From positions 1 through 46,346 of the forward strand of contig CAJAIK010000100.1 of the NCBI GenBank assembly GCA_903939765.1: a DNA stretch of 46,346 bases. The letters run 5' to 3'. The notes under the pieces are model-generated. The model saw only the letters and a list, made by a program, of their open reading frames with translations. It did not search any database and was not told the origin of the DNA. The position numbers and the translations under genes are program-made. Below, one piece after another: positions 34,086-44,229 of this stretch (the stretch's first letter is position 1; each line of letters begins with the position of its first letter). The stretch comes from an uncultured Chlorobiaceae bacterium (GTDB lineage: Bacteria > Bacteroidota > Chlorobiia > Chlorobiales > Chlorobiaceae).

Positions 34086-35075
34086 ATGAAAGCTGCAATT
34101 ACGGCAACCGCCAAATATTTACCGCCCAATATTCTGAGCAATCATGACCTTGAGATCATGCTTGACACCAACGACGAGTGGATACGTTCCAGAACAGGGA
34201 TCTGTGAACGCAGGATACTCAATGATCCGGAAAAACCAACCTCATACATGTGCGGGGAGGTTGCACGGCAGCTTCTTGAAAAAAGGCAGATAGATGCCAC
34301 GGAAATAGAGCTGATCATTGTTGCCACCATGACGCCTGACATGCTCTTTCCCTCTACGGCCTGTTTCACGCAGAAAATCATTGGCGCCAGCAACGCATGG
34401 GCCTTTGACCTCAATGCTGCCTGCTCCGGCTTTCTCTACGCCCTGAACGTCGCATCGCGCTTTATCGAAACCGGAGCCCACAAGAAGGTGATGGTCATCG
34501 GTGCCGACAAAATGTCGGCCGTTATTGACTATACCGACCGCTCCACCGCCATCCTTTTCGGAGATGGTGCCGGCGGCGTCATCCTTGAACGGGCAAAAGA
34601 GGAGGGATACGGCATTCTCGATACCCGACTCTATGCCGATGGAACAAATGGCACCGATCATCTTCTGATGACGGGAGGCGGCAGCCGCAATCCGGCAAGC
34701 CATGAGACGGTCGATAAAAAGATGCACTATATCTATCAGGACGGGCGTCAGGTCTTCAAGGCCGCCGTCATGGCCATGGCGGAGGTTGCCGGTGAAATCA
34801 TGAGCCGCAACAGCCTTACGGCGGATGATGTCGACTACCTTGTGCCCCACCAGGCCAATCAGCGGATCATTAACGCCACGGCCGAGCGGATGGGCGTTGA
34901 TGACAAAAAGGTTGTTTCGAACGTCGCCCACTATGGCAACACAACGGCCGGGACCATACCAATATGCCTCGCTGAACTTGACGAAGCCGGTAAACTGCAC
35001 ACCGGTTCCAACCTGGTTCTGGTCAGTTTCGGCGCAGGCTATACCTGGGGCGGCACCTACATAAAATGGCAGTGA
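34086..35075 (+). CDS. fabH: Beta-ketoacyl-ACP synthase III
   Basis: A 329-residue thiolase-fold enzyme that starts fatty-acid synthesis by condensing acetyl-CoA with malonyl-ACP. The catalytic cysteine is C113 ([11 protein letters not shown]); histidine and asparagine partners lie in VPHQANQRI and AHYGNTTAG. Length is standard. It is followed 37 bases later by fabD. Confidence 0.97.
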   Translation: MKAAITATAKYLPPNILSNHDLEIMLDTNDEWIRSRTGICERRILNDPEKPTSYMCGEVARQLLEKRQIDATEIELIIVATMTPDMLFPSTACFTQKIIGASNAWAFDLNAACSGFLYALNVASRFIETGAHKKVMVIGADKMSAVIDYTDRSTAILFGDGAGGVILERAKEEGYGILDTRLYADGTNGTDHLLMTGGGSRNPASHETVDKKMHYIYQDGRQVFKAAVMAMAEVAGEIMSRNSLTADDVDYLVPHQANQRIINATAERMGVDDKKVVSNVAHYGNTTAGTIPICLAELDEAGKLHTGSNLVLVSFGAGYTWGGTYIKWQ

Positions 35076-35112
35076 GCTGAACAATTCACCTCTTTACAGA
35101 ACAATCGCATTC

Positions 35113-36021
35113 ATGAAAGCATTCGTTTTTCCGGGACAGGGTTCACAGTATTGCGGCATGGGCCGCGACATTTTTGAAACATTCGCCGCAGCCCGCGAGA
35201 TGATGGAGAGGGCAAACACTATCCTCGGCTACCGGATTACCGACATCATGTTTTCGGGTAGCGAAGAGGAGTTGCGTCAGACCCGCTATACCCAGCCAGC
35301 CATCTTTCTGCACAGCATTGTCGCAGCAACCCTGATCGGCAGAGGAGAGACGGCCATGAGCGCCGGTCACAGCCTTGGTGAATACAGTGCGCTCTGCTTT
35401 GCGGGCTCCATCAGTTTTGATGATGCCGTCCGCATTGTAGCAAAACGGGGTGAGCTGATGCAGAATGCGGGCAAAGAAAACCCCGGAACCATGGCGGCTA
35501 TTATCGGTCTGCCCGACAGCGCCCTTGGGGATCTTCTGGCAGAAGCAGGTAAAGAGGGAGTTATTCAGGCGGCCAATTTCAACTCTCCAGGTCAGGTTGT
35601 GCTTTCCGGAGAGATTCCGGCAGTCAAAAAAGCCATAGAGCTGGCACCTTCCAAAGGGGCCCGTATGGCAAAAGAGCTGGTTGTTTCAGGAGCCTTCCAC
35701 TCCCCTCTCATGAAACCGGTCGAAGAGGAGCTTGCGACCGCACTTGCCGAAATTGAGATAAAAGATGCTGAAATACCAGTCTGCATGAACGCCGTTGCCG
35801 CGCTGGTAACCGACGCCACCGAAATTCGCAAAAACCTGCTTCTGCAACTGACCAGCTCCGTGCTCTGGTCACAATCTGTTGAAGCGATGGTACTGCGCGG
35901 AGCGACTGAGTTTCTTGAAATCGGTCCGCAAAAAGTTTTGCAGGGATTGATCAAGCGTATCGACAAAACAGTCGCCATTCGTGGCATCGACACGGCAGCA
36001 GATCTTTTGCCTCTGGTTTAA
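35113..36021 (+). CDS. fabD: Malonyl-CoA:ACP transacylase
   Basis: A 302-residue acyltransferase that loads malonyl onto ACP. The FPGQGSQ opening is followed by the active-site serine S87 in [11 protein letters not shown]; the histidine is in GAFHSPLM. The QPAIFLHS block and the C-terminal [12 protein letters not shown] are typical. It lies between fabH and fabG. Confidence 0.97.
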   Translation: MKAFVFPGQGSQYCGMGRDIFETFAAAREMMERANTILGYRITDIMFSGSEEELRQTRYTQPAIFLHSIVAATLIGRGETAMSAGHSLGEYSALCFAGSISFDDAVRIVAKRGELMQNAGKENPGTMAAIIGLPDSALGDLLAEAGKEGVIQAANFNSPGQVVLSGEIPAVKKAIELAPSKGARMAKELVVSGAFHSPLMKPVEEELATALAEIEIKDAEIPVCMNAVAALVTDATEIRKNLLLQLTSSVLWSQSVEAMVLRGATEFLEIGPQKVLQGLIKRIDKTVAIRGIDTAADLLPLV

Positions 36022-36073
36022 GAATTGTATTCATTTGTGTACACGAAGCCATTAACATCAACCGACAGAAACC

Positions 36074-36811
36074 ATGTTTGAAGGAAAAATTGCTCTTATC
36101 ACCGGAGCTGCCAGAGGAATAGGGCAGGCTATCGCTTTTGATCTGGCTGCGAGAGGTGCCGATATTGTGGTATGCGATATCAAGGCCGAATGGCTGACGG
36201 AGACCGCAGAAGGTGTTGAGAAACTCGGCAAAAAGGCCTACTGCTTTGAGCTCGATGTCACCAACGCCGAGGCCGTACAGAACGTCGTCAACGACATTGC
36301 GGCAGCAACGGGGAGAATCGACATTCTTGTCAACAATGCCGGCATCACCCGTGACGGACTCCTGATGCGGATGAGCGAAGAGGACTGGGATGCCGTACTG
36401 ACGGTCAACCTGAAAGGAACGTTTGTCTGCACCAAGGCGGTCAGCCGCATCATGATGAAGCAGCGTTCGGGCTCAATCATCAACATCGCTTCGGTTGTCG
36501 GACTCATGGGTAATGCTGGCCAAGCCAACTATGCCGCATCAAAGGGTGGCGTCATTGCCTTTACCAAGTCGGTCGCCAAAGAGCTTTCATCCCGCAACAT
36601 AAGGGCCAATGCCGTCGCACCGGGCTTTATCTCCTCGAAGATGACCGACGCGCTGTCCGATGAAGTTCGCCAGAAAATGCTTGATGCCATCCCGCTCTCC
36701 AGCTTCGGCACACCGCAGGATGTAGCCAATGCCGTTGCATTTTTAGCCAGCGACCAATCATCCTACATCACCGGCCAGGTCCTCAGCGTTAATGGCGGCA
36801 TGGTTATGTGA
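36074..36811 (+). CDS. fabG: 3-oxoacyl-ACP reductase
   Basis: A 245-residue short-chain dehydrogenase that reduces 3-oxoacyl-ACP with NADPH. The cofactor motif is [12 protein letters not shown] follows at 87-90. The catalytic residues are S140, Y153 and K157 (YAASK). The terminal [14 protein letters not shown] is the family signature. It is followed by acpP after an 87-base gap. Confidence 0.97.
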   Translation: MFEGKIALITGAARGIGQAIAFDLAARGADIVVCDIKAEWLTETAEGVEKLGKKAYCFELDVTNAEAVQNVVNDIAAATGRIDILVNNAGITRDGLLMRMSEEDWDAVLTVNLKGTFVCTKAVSRIMMKQRSGSIINIASVVGLMGNAGQANYAASKGGVIAFTKSVAKELSSRNIRANAVAPGFISSKMTDALSDEVRQKMLDAIPLSSFGTPQDVANAVAFLASDQSSYITGQVLSVNGGMVM

Positions 36812-36898
36812 TTTGGGCAAGCCTCTTTTCTTTGTATATTGTCAGACTTTTTGAATTTTTTTTAGCCACGACCAACATTTAATCAGGAGAACACAGCA

Positions 36899-37138
36899 AT
36901 GACCGAAGCAGAAATCAAAGACAAAGTATACGATATTATCGTCAGCAAGATGGGCGTCAACAAAGATCAGATCAAGATGGAATCAAAATTTTCCGACGAT
37001 CTCGGTGCAGATTCACTTGATACCGTTGAACTGATCATGGAACTTGAAAGCGAGTTTGGCGTACAGATTCCTGATGAAGATGCTGAAAAGATCGGCACCG
37101 TTCAGCAGGCTATTGATTACATCGTCAAAAAGAAGTAA
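36899..37138 (+). CDS. acpP: Acyl carrier protein
   Basis: A 79-residue acidic carrier protein. The phosphopantetheine attachment serine is S39 in [10 protein letters not shown]. An AGGAG ribosome site lies upstream of ATG 36899. The 87-base gap after fabG is typical for an additional acpP promoter, since ACP is needed in high amounts. Confidence 0.98.
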   Translation: MTEAEIKDKVYDIIVSKMGVNKDQIKMESKFSDDLGADSLDTVELIMELESEFGVQIPDEDAEKIGTVQQAIDYIVKKK

Positions 37139-37188
37139 GAAATTCCCAAGGAAAGCAGGCAAACGGAAAACCAGTTAAATCATAACAG

Positions 37189-38442
37189 ATGGCTCAGGAT
37201 CGCAAAAGGATAGTTGTTACCGGGATAGGAATTTTAACTCCTATCGGTCTTACCAAAGAGGATTTTTGGCAGGCACTTTATGAAGGAAAAAGTGGTGCCG
37301 CGCCTATCACCTATTTCGATACAACCGATTTTTCGACAACCTTTGCCTGCGAACTTAAGGGATTTACGGCTTCGGAGCATATTGACAGAAAATCTGCTGA
37401 CCGCATGGATCCCTTCTGTCAGTACGCAGTGATTGCAGCCGGCCATGCACTGAAGGATTCAGGACTTGATCTGGCGGAGATTGATCCGCTGCGAATCGGT
37501 GTGGTGCATGGATCGGGCATTGGGGGAATGACCACCTACGAGCAACAGTTCAAAAATTTTCTGGAACGTGGCCCGAAACGGATCAGCCCCTTCTTTATTC
37601 CCATGCTTATCCCCGACATCGCTGCCGGGCAGATTTCCATCCGCAACGGACTCCGGGGTCCAAACTATGCAACCGCTTCCGCCTGTGCAACATCCCTCCA
37701 TGCCATTATGGATGCATGCATGCTCATTCAGGCAGGTATGGCCGACTACATGGTTTGTGGCGGATCAGAAGCGCCGATAACGCAGATGAGTGTTGGCGGC
37801 TTCAACTCAGCCAGGGCGCTCTCTACGGCCAATGACCGTCCACAGCAGGCCTCCCGTCCTTACGATCGTGACCGTGACGGCTTTGTTATGGGCGAAGGTG
37901 CCGGATCGCTCATTATTGAAACACTTGAGTCGGCAAAAGCCCGTGGAGCAAAAATCTACGGAGAAATCGTCGGTGTAGGAGCAACCGCCGATGCCTATCA
38001 CCTGACTGCGCCGCATCCTGAAGGCATAGGAGCGGTCAATGCCATGAGAACAGCAATCGCCATGGCAGGCATTACGCCCGACAAAATTGATTATGTCAAT
38101 ACCCACGGCACCTCCACCCCACTCGGCGACATTGCAGAAATTGCGGCAATCAAAACCGTTTTTGGTGAACACGCCTACAAGCTCAGCATCAGTGCAACAA
38201 AATCGATGACTGGCCACCTGCTCGGCGCTGCCGGAGTGGTTGAGTCGATCGCCTGCCTGCTTGCCATGCAGCACCAGATTGTTCCACCGACCATCAACTG
38301 CGATAATCTTGACCCGCTGGTTGACCTCGACGTAACACCGAACACCGCAAAACCACGCTCGATCGAATATGCGCTCAACAACGGCTTCGGCTTTGGCGGG
38401 CACAACGGCTCGCTGATTTTCAGGAACGGTTCATCGCTCTGA
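37189..38442 (+). CDS. fabF: Beta-ketoacyl-ACP synthase II
   Basis: A 417-residue elongating condensing enzyme. The nucleophile is C166 ([10 protein letters not shown]); histidines lie in [11 protein letters not shown] and in [12 protein letters not shown]. The opening [12 protein letters not shown] and the glycine-rich end [13 protein letters not shown] are typical. rnc starts 10 bases after its stop. Confidence 0.97.
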   Translation: MAQDRKRIVVTGIGILTPIGLTKEDFWQALYEGKSGAAPITYFDTTDFSTTFACELKGFTASEHIDRKSADRMDPFCQYAVIAAGHALKDSGLDLAEIDPLRIGVVHGSGIGGMTTYEQQFKNFLERGPKRISPFFIPMLIPDIAAGQISIRNGLRGPNYATASACATSLHAIMDACMLIQAGMADYMVCGGSEAPITQMSVGGFNSARALSTANDRPQQASRPYDRDRDGFVMGEGAGSLIIETLESAKARGAKIYGEIVGVGATADAYHLTAPHPEGIGAVNAMRTAIAMAGITPDKIDYVNTHGTSTPLGDIAEIAAIKTVFGEHAYKLSISATKSMTGHLLGAAGVVESIACLLAMQHQIVPPTINCDNLDPLVDLDVTPNTAKPRSIEYALNNGFGFGGHNGSLIFRNGSSL

Positions 38443-38452
38443 GGCAGTACCG

Positions 38453-39256
38453 TTGCTGGCTTTGGAAAAGTTTTGGAAAAAGCTGAGAAGCCTGATAGAT
38501 CTGGGGGCGGATTATAGTGAAACGAGTTACAGAACAGAGTGTGCGCTTTCGGATGAGACGGTTGCTCATTTGCAACAACTCATCGGGGAACCGTGCAGCA
38601 ACCTGCTGCTCTACCAGACGGCCCTTACCCACCGCTCGGTTGTTCACGACCCTGCAACACCTTGCCTCATCGAATCCAACCAGCGCCTTGAATTTCTTGG
38701 CGACTCGGTGCTCGGCATGTTGATTTCCGAATACCTTTTCAAAGGCTTTCCCGAAAGTGCCGAAGGAGAGCTTTCAAGCAACCGCGCAAAAATTGTCAAC
38801 AGCAAATCCCTTGCCGGTTTTGCCCGCAGCCTCCAGCTTGGCGACCACCTCATCCTCGGCGAATCGGCCGATCACCATAAAATCCGGAGCAGCGAATCCG
38901 CCCTTGCCGACGCCTTTGAATCCCTCATTGGCGCCATCTATCTCGACAAAGGCATTCAGGCCGCCTACGATTTTGTGATCCGCCATATCATCGAGCATGT
39001 CAATTTCAAAACGATTGTGGCCGCCGAACATAACTATAAAAGCCGCCTCATCGAACACACCCAGTCGAACCATCTGCCGCCACCCCTCTACACCGTGATA
39101 ACCGAAACCGGCGCAGAGCACGAAAAGAGCTTCACCGTTGGGGTGAGCTGCTCCGGCCAGCTTCTTGGAACAGGTACTGCCCAACGAAAAAAAGATGCCG
39201 AGCAGCTCGCCGCCAAAGAGGCTATGGAGCGCATCACCGCAGGGTGGAGTGCCTGA
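38453..39256 (+). CDS. rnc: Ribonuclease III
   Basis: A 267-residue double-strand RNA endonuclease for rRNA and mRNA processing. The signature NQRLEFLGDSVLG, ELSSNRAKIVN and the catalytic SESALADAFESLIGAIYLD are present. A C-terminal dsRBD ends with GTAQRKKDAEQLAAKEAM. The start codon is TTG 38453, with GAGG about eight bases upstream; the N-terminus is about 30 residues longer than in E. coli. The acpP-fabF-rnc order is common. Confidence 0.94.
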   Translation: MLALEKFWKKLRSLIDLGADYSETSYRTECALSDETVAHLQQLIGEPCSNLLLYQTALTHRSVVHDPATPCLIESNQRLEFLGDSVLGMLISEYLFKGFPESAEGELSSNRAKIVNSKSLAGFARSLQLGDHLILGESADHHKIRSSESALADAFESLIGAIYLDKGIQAAYDFVIRHIIEHVNFKTIVAAEHNYKSRLIEHTQSNHLPPPLYTVITETGAEHEKSFTVGVSCSGQLLGTGTAQRKKDAEQLAAKEAMERITAGWSA

Positions 39257-39264
39257 AACTGAAA

Positions 39265-39292
39265 TAACCCCTCGGTTACCTCTCTTTTTTTT
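39265..39292 (+). terminator. Weak terminator after rnc
   Basis: A five-base stem (TAACC/GGTTA, four-base loop) is followed, after CCTCTC, by an eight-T run. The stem is short, but the position right after rnc and before the separate gcvPB promoter region fits termination of the fab operon. Confidence 0.4.
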
Positions 39293-39378
39293 CTGTTTAT
39301 CTTGAGCTTCTCTTCACCTTCTTCTATATTCAAAAACAGCAGTTCATAAAGACCAACAGCCACTCAGGAAGCAAAATA

Positions 39379-40827
39379 ATGAGAGAAAAACTGATTTTTG
39401 ACATTTCCCGCAAGGGACGCAAGGGATACAGCCTCTCCGGAAACAAGTTCCCGGAACTTCCGCTGGAGAGTATTCTCCCCTCAAAGTTTTTGCGTACCAC
39501 ACCCGCCGAACTTCCCGAGGTCTCCGAAAGCGAGGTTGTGCGTCACTTTGTACGGCTTTCCAACCTGAACTACCACGTCGACAAAAACATGTACCCGCTG
39601 GGAAGCTGTACGATGAAGTACAATCCCAAGATAAATGATTATACCTGTGACCTGCCGGGCTTCAGCGCCCTTCATCCCCTCCAGCCCGGTGCAACAACAC
39701 AGGGTGCACTTCAGCTCATGTATGAACTGGCTGAGATGCTGCGCGAAATTGCCGGAATGGCCGCCGTTACCCTGCAACCTGCGGCTGGCGCCCACGGCGA
39801 GCTGACCGGTATACTGCTTATCAAAAAGTACCATGAGTCCATTGGCTCAAAACGCCACAAGCTCCTTGTTGTGGATTCGGCCCACGGCACCAACCCCGCC
39901 TCAGCCGCTCTGGCCGGGTACGAGATCGTCTCCGTCAAAGGCAATGCCGATGGACGGACCGACCTTGACGACCTTCGGAGCAAGCTTGACGGTGATGTGG
40001 CCGCACTGATGCTGACCAACCCCAACACCATAGGCCTTTTTGAAAAAGAGATCCAGCTCATTTCCAAAATGGTGCACGACAACGGCAGCCTGCTCTACAT
40101 GGACGGTGCCAACATGAATGCCTTGCTCGGCATAGCCCGGCCCGGCGATATGGGCTTTGATGTCATGCACTACAACCTGCACAAAACGTTTGCCGCTCCC
40201 CATGGCGGCGGTGGCCCCGGCAGCGGCCCGGTCGGCGTCAGCGAAAAGCTGCTCCCCTTTTTGCCGGTACCGGTTATCGTCAAAGAGGGTACAACGTACA
40301 AGCTCTCCTATGACCTTCCGGAAAGCATCGGAAGGATGATGAATTTTTATGGAAACTTCTCCGTGCTGGTCAGGGCCTATACCTATATCCGTATGCTCGG
40401 GCCCGATGGACTGCGCCGGGTTTCGGAAAATGCCATCATCAATGCCAATTACCTGCTGAGCCTGCTGCTTGAGCGCTACGACCTGCCATACCCGAAAACG
40501 GTGCTTCACGAGTTCTGCCTCTCGGGAGATCGTCAGAAAAAGGCGAGCGGTGTCAAAACGCTTGATATTGCAAAAAGGCTGCTCGATTACGGCTTTCATG
40601 CTCCGACCATCTACTTCCCGCTCATCGTAAGCGAAGCACTGATGATTGAGCCGACAGAGACCGAATCGAAAGAGACGCTCGACGTTTTTGCCCAGGCACT
40701 GCTCGCCATTGCCGATGAAGCCGCAAACAATCCGGCACTGGTACTCTCAGCCCCGGTAACGACACCCGTCAAGCGGCTTGATGACGCAATGGCCTCAAGG
40801 CAGTTGAACATCTGCTGCTCACTCTGA
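39379..40827 (+). CDS. gcvPB: Glycine dehydrogenase (decarboxylating) subunit 2
   Basis: A 482-residue pyridoxal-phosphate subunit of the glycine cleavage system P-protein in two-subunit organisms. The cofactor lysine is K269 in [29 protein letters not shown] and [12 protein letters not shown] are family blocks. Glycine cleavage gives CO2, ammonia and methylene-tetrahydrofolate. gcvPA, gcvT and gcvH are not in the window. The next gene starts 23 bases later. Confidence 0.96.
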   Translation: MREKLIFDISRKGRKGYSLSGNKFPELPLESILPSKFLRTTPAELPEVSESEVVRHFVRLSNLNYHVDKNMYPLGSCTMKYNPKINDYTCDLPGFSALHPLQPGATTQGALQLMYELAEMLREIAGMAAVTLQPAAGAHGELTGILLIKKYHESIGSKRHKLLVVDSAHGTNPASAALAGYEIVSVKGNADGRTDLDDLRSKLDGDVAALMLTNPNTIGLFEKEIQLISKMVHDNGSLLYMDGANMNALLGIARPGDMGFDVMHYNLHKTFAAPHGGGGPGSGPVGVSEKLLPFLPVPVIVKEGTTYKLSYDLPESIGRMMNFYGNFSVLVRAYTYIRMLGPDGLRRVSENAIINANYLLSLLLERYDLPYPKTVLHEFCLSGDRQKKASGVKTLDIAKRLLDYGFHAPTIYFPLIVSEALMIEPTETESKETLDVFAQALLAIADEAANNPALVLSAPVTTPVKRLDDAMASRQLNICCSL

Positions 40828-40850
40828 AAACAACCTCCCAAGGCCAATGC

Positions 40851-42605
40851 ATGAATAAACGATCTCTACTCTCTCTCTTTTCCCTTATTTTTCTCCTGCT
40901 GTTCACGACCGCAGGAGAAACAGGGGCTGCAACAGCAAAACCCGGCACAGAGAAGTGGTGTGCCCGGCAGATTTTCGGCCATAAGGATTCCGGGATTGAA
41001 GAGAGCCTGAAGGCGATGACGCTCTCCGAAAAGGTGGGCGAGATGCTTATTGCCCAAATTGAGGCCCATTACAGCGGCAGTGAAGACAAAGAGTACCTGC
41101 TTTTGAGCCGTCTGGTGCAGGAGGGCAAGGTCGGAGGCATCATGTTCCTCAAGGGCGATGCCTTCAGCGCCGCCATGCTCGCCAACCATTTTCAGTCGAT
41201 TGCCCCGCGCCCCTTGCTGATGAGCGCCGATATGGAACGGGGTGTGGCCATGCGGCTGAGTGGAGCAACCGAATTCCCGCCGAACATGGCTGTCGCTGCA
41301 ACACAGGATAGTGCGCTCGCCGAAGAGATGGCAAAAGCCATAGCCGAAGAGGGGAAACTTATCGGGCTTCACCAGAACTATGCCCCGACGGTTGACCTGA
41401 ACATCAACCCGCTCAATCCCATTATCAACACCCGTTCATTCGGCGACAACGTCCCGCTGACCATCAGCATGTCGAACGCCATCATCAAAGGGCTCCAGTC
41501 GAACGGGATGGTTGCGACGGCAAAACACTTTCCGGGTCATGGGGATGTAACCATCGACAGCCACGTATCACTCCCTGTTCTTCAGGTTGATCGCCAGCAA
41601 CTTGATGCCTACGAACTGAAGCCCTTCAGGGCGGCCATAGAGCAGGGCGTTATCAGCGTCATGGTCGGGCACATCGCCGTACCGAAACTGACCGGCACCA
41701 TGGAGCCCGCCTCCATTTCCAAAATCATCGTCACCGACCTGCTCCGCAATGAACTCGGCTTTCAGGGGCTGATCATTACCGATGCCCTGAACATGAAAGC
41801 GCTCTACAACGGCCAGAACGTCCCGGAAATTTCGGTCAAAGCGGTTCAGGCCGGTAATGACCTGCTGCTCTTTTCACCTGACCCCGAACTTGCCCACAGT
41901 TCCATCGTCAAAGCGGTCGAAGAGGGTACGATACCAATCGGGCAGATCGACGGCTCGGTTCGCCGCATCCTTCAGGTGAAAAAGTGGCTGGGAATCGAAA
42001 ACAGAAAGCTTGTTGATCTGAACCGGATTGAGGGGGAGATCAACCCTGAATTGCACCGCAACCTCGCCCGGCAGATGACCGAGCGAGCTGTCACGCTGGT
42101 ACGCGACACCAACCACAACATCCCCCTCAAAAGGGAGGCATCATCAGGCAACATCCTCAATATCATCCTGCAGGATAAAGCCAATCCGGAAACCGGAAAG
42201 GGGTATATCGAAAAGCTCAACCGCGCCTGCAGCGCCACCCATATCCGCATTGATCCCAATACCGACTCTCTCGGCTATGCAAATGCTGCTGACCTTGCAA
42301 CAAAAGCATCGGCTGTGCTTGTCACCTCATACGTCAAGGCGCTCGCTGGCTCAGGCACACTGACGCTTACCGAAATGCAGCAGCAATTTATCCACTCCCT
42401 TGCAGGACTTGTGCCAAAAGAGACGCCACTGATCTTTATCTCATTCGGCACCCCTTACATCATTAACTCTTTTCCGGAAATATCGACCTACCTCTGCACC
42501 TACTCTTCAAATGAAGCAAGTGAAGAGATGGCAATTAAAGCCGTGAGAGGAGAACTTCAGCCCCGGGGAGTGCTTCCTGTATCGCTGCAGGGGCTCTCAC
42601 GTTGA
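40851..42605 (+). CDS. Exported GH3 beta-N-acetylhexosaminidase-like protein
   Basis: A 584-residue glycoside hydrolase family 3 protein. Residues 1-27 form a signal peptide. The N-terminal barrel has the NagZ-type dyad loop KHFPGHGDVTIDSH and the nucleophile aspartate in LIITDALNMKAL. The C-terminal GH3 domain (about 400-584) makes it longer than cytoplasmic NagZ (about 340 residues). It should release N-acetylglucosamine from peptidoglycan or other glycans in the periplasm. It lies in a tight run with gcvPB (23-base gap) and bchZ (37-base gap), with no obvious functional link. Confidence 0.88.
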   Translation: MNKRSLLSLFSLIFLLLFTTAGETGAATAKPGTEKWCARQIFGHKDSGIEESLKAMTLSEKVGEMLIAQIEAHYSGSEDKEYLLLSRLVQEGKVGGIMFLKGDAFSAAMLANHFQSIAPRPLLMSADMERGVAMRLSGATEFPPNMAVAATQDSALAEEMAKAIAEEGKLIGLHQNYAPTVDLNINPLNPIINTRSFGDNVPLTISMSNAIIKGLQSNGMVATAKHFPGHGDVTIDSHVSLPVLQVDRQQLDAYELKPFRAAIEQGVISVMVGHIAVPKLTGTMEPASISKIIVTDLLRNELGFQGLIITDALNMKALYNGQNVPEISVKAVQAGNDLLLFSPDPELAHSSIVKAVEEGTIPIGQIDGSVRRILQVKKWLGIENRKLVDLNRIEGEINPELHRNLARQMTERAVTLVRDTNHNIPLKREASSGNILNIILQDKANPETGKGYIEKLNRACSATHIRIDPNTDSLGYANAADLATKASAVLVTSYVKALAGSGTLTLTEMQQQFIHSLAGLVPKETPLIFISFGTPYIINSFPEISTYLCTYSSNEASEEMAIKAVRGELQPRGVLPVSLQGLSR

Positions 42606-42642
42606 ACAAAAAAGCATTATAACACAAACGCCTGGCGACAAA

Positions 42643-44052
42643 ATGGGAAAAACAATTCGGGACGAATCGACCGCAAGCGCCTACTGGGCGGCAGTCAACA
42701 CCTTTTGTGCACTCCGCGATGTCCACGTCATTGCCGACGCACCGGTCGGCTGCTACAACCTGGTAGGGGTCGCCGTTATTGACTATACCGATGCTGTCCC
42801 CTATCTCGAAAACTTTACTCCGACCAGCCTGACCGAAAAGGAGATCGCCTCCTCCGGCAGCTCGGAGATTGTGCGAGAGACCATCGAAAAGCTCCAGGCA
42901 CCGGGACGGCAACTCATTCTGGTCTCAAGCGCCGAGAGCGAGATGATCGGCAGCGACCACGAGCGGATGCTCACCATGAAATACCCCGACGTCCGCTTTT
43001 TCCCTTCAAACTCACTCGGTGAAAATGAGTGGCAGGGACGCGACCGCGCGCTGGTCTGGCTCAACGATACCTTTGGCAACAGCGACTCCGCCTCCGTAAA
43101 AGCGGGTACCGTCTCCATTATCGGCCCCACCTACGGCTGCTTCAACAGCCCGTCAGATCTGGCCGAAATCAAGCGGCTCATTGCAGGAGTGGGAGGAGAG
43201 CTGCTGCACGTCTACCCTTTCGAAAGCTCCCTGCACGACATCGCCGACCTGAAAAACTCCGATGTGCTTGTCGTTATGTACCACGAATTCGGCCATGCAC
43301 TGGCGGAAAAACTGGGGCGACCGGTGCTTCAGGCACCCTTCGGCATGGGCGAAACAGAAAAATTCATTCACGACCTTGGACGCCTTTTGAAAAGAGAAAC
43401 GGAGGCCGGGGCATTTCTGCAGCAGGAGAAACGCACCACAATGAAACCCGTATGGGATCTCTGGCGCGGACCGCAGGCGGAGTGGTTTCCGACCATCCGC
43501 TTCGGCGTCACGGCAGCAAAAACCTACGCCCTCGGGCTCGAAACCTTTCTTTCGGGCGAGATGGGGATGCAGTGCCTCTTCAGCCACAACACCGCCGAGG
43601 CCGACAACACCCTTGTCCGGGATGAAATTCAGCAGAAACAGCCGCAGTTCCTTTTTGGCCGGATTGTCGATAAAATCTATCTGGCAGAACTTGACTCGAA
43701 AACCCGCTTTATCCCGGCAGGCTTCCCCGGCCCTATCGTACGCCGGGCGCTCGGCACCCCCTTCATGGGCCACAGCGGAGCGGTCTATCTGTTGCAGGAG
43801 ATTGTCAACGCCCTTTACGACATGCTCTTCAACTTTCTCCCCCTCAATCGCCGCTCAACGGGCATGGAGGAACCGGCACAAAAAGTTGCCTGGAGCGCCG
43901 AAGCCAATGCCCTCTTGAACGAGATGGTCAAAAAAGCGCCCTTCATCAGCCAAATCTCCTACGGACGGGAGCTCAAAAGAAAAGCGGAGCTGCTCACCCT
44001 CCGCCAGGGCAAGGAGAGCGTCACCCCTGAACTGCTCGGAATGGTCACCTGA
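42643..44052 (+). CDS. bchZ: Chlorophyllide a reductase subunit BchZ
   Basis: A 469-residue nitrogenase-like subunit. With BchX and BchY it reduces ring B of chlorophyllide a in (bacterio)chlorophyll synthesis. The opening segment with AYWAAVNTFCALRDVHVI, the PVGCYNL cysteine and the following Y-T-DA motif match BchZ. The SSAESEMIGSDHERML and GHSGAVYLLQEIVNALYD segments and the short C-terminal helix (KKAPFISQISYGREL) are also consistent. BchB was considered, but the opening and the length fit BchZ better. bchX/bchY are not in the window. It confirms a photosynthetic host. Confidence 0.92.
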   Translation: MGKTIRDESTASAYWAAVNTFCALRDVHVIADAPVGCYNLVGVAVIDYTDAVPYLENFTPTSLTEKEIASSGSSEIVRETIEKLQAPGRQLILVSSAESEMIGSDHERMLTMKYPDVRFFPSNSLGENEWQGRDRALVWLNDTFGNSDSASVKAGTVSIIGPTYGCFNSPSDLAEIKRLIAGVGGELLHVYPFESSLHDIADLKNSDVLVVMYHEFGHALAEKLGRPVLQAPFGMGETEKFIHDLGRLLKRETEAGAFLQQEKRTTMKPVWDLWRGPQAEWFPTIRFGVTAAKTYALGLETFLSGEMGMQCLFSHNTAEADNTLVRDEIQQKQPQFLFGRIVDKIYLAELDSKTRFIPAGFPGPIVRRALGTPFMGHSGAVYLLQEIVNALYDMLFNFLPLNRRSTGMEEPAQKVAWSAEANALLNEMVKKAPFISQISYGRELKRKAELLTLRQGKESVTPELLGMVT

Positions 44053-44229
44053 TTTGGATTATTTTGATTTTATGTGTATCGTTGAGAACCACATTACGGA
44101 ACCAGGGAAAACAGTTTTAAACTGAGCAGCCCCCCCGGCCCGGCAGTACTAACAGAAAGAGGCAGCATTGATATTTTCCGGCAAGGGAAAAACCCCTTCG
44201 CCCGGGAGTGAAACGACAGGAACAGAAAA

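Noticed and set aside
34242-35084. Long leftward frame of 280 codons opposite fabH
   Set aside because: It is fully antisense to a clear fabH with all catalytic residues, and shows no family motif; it is a codon-bias shadow.
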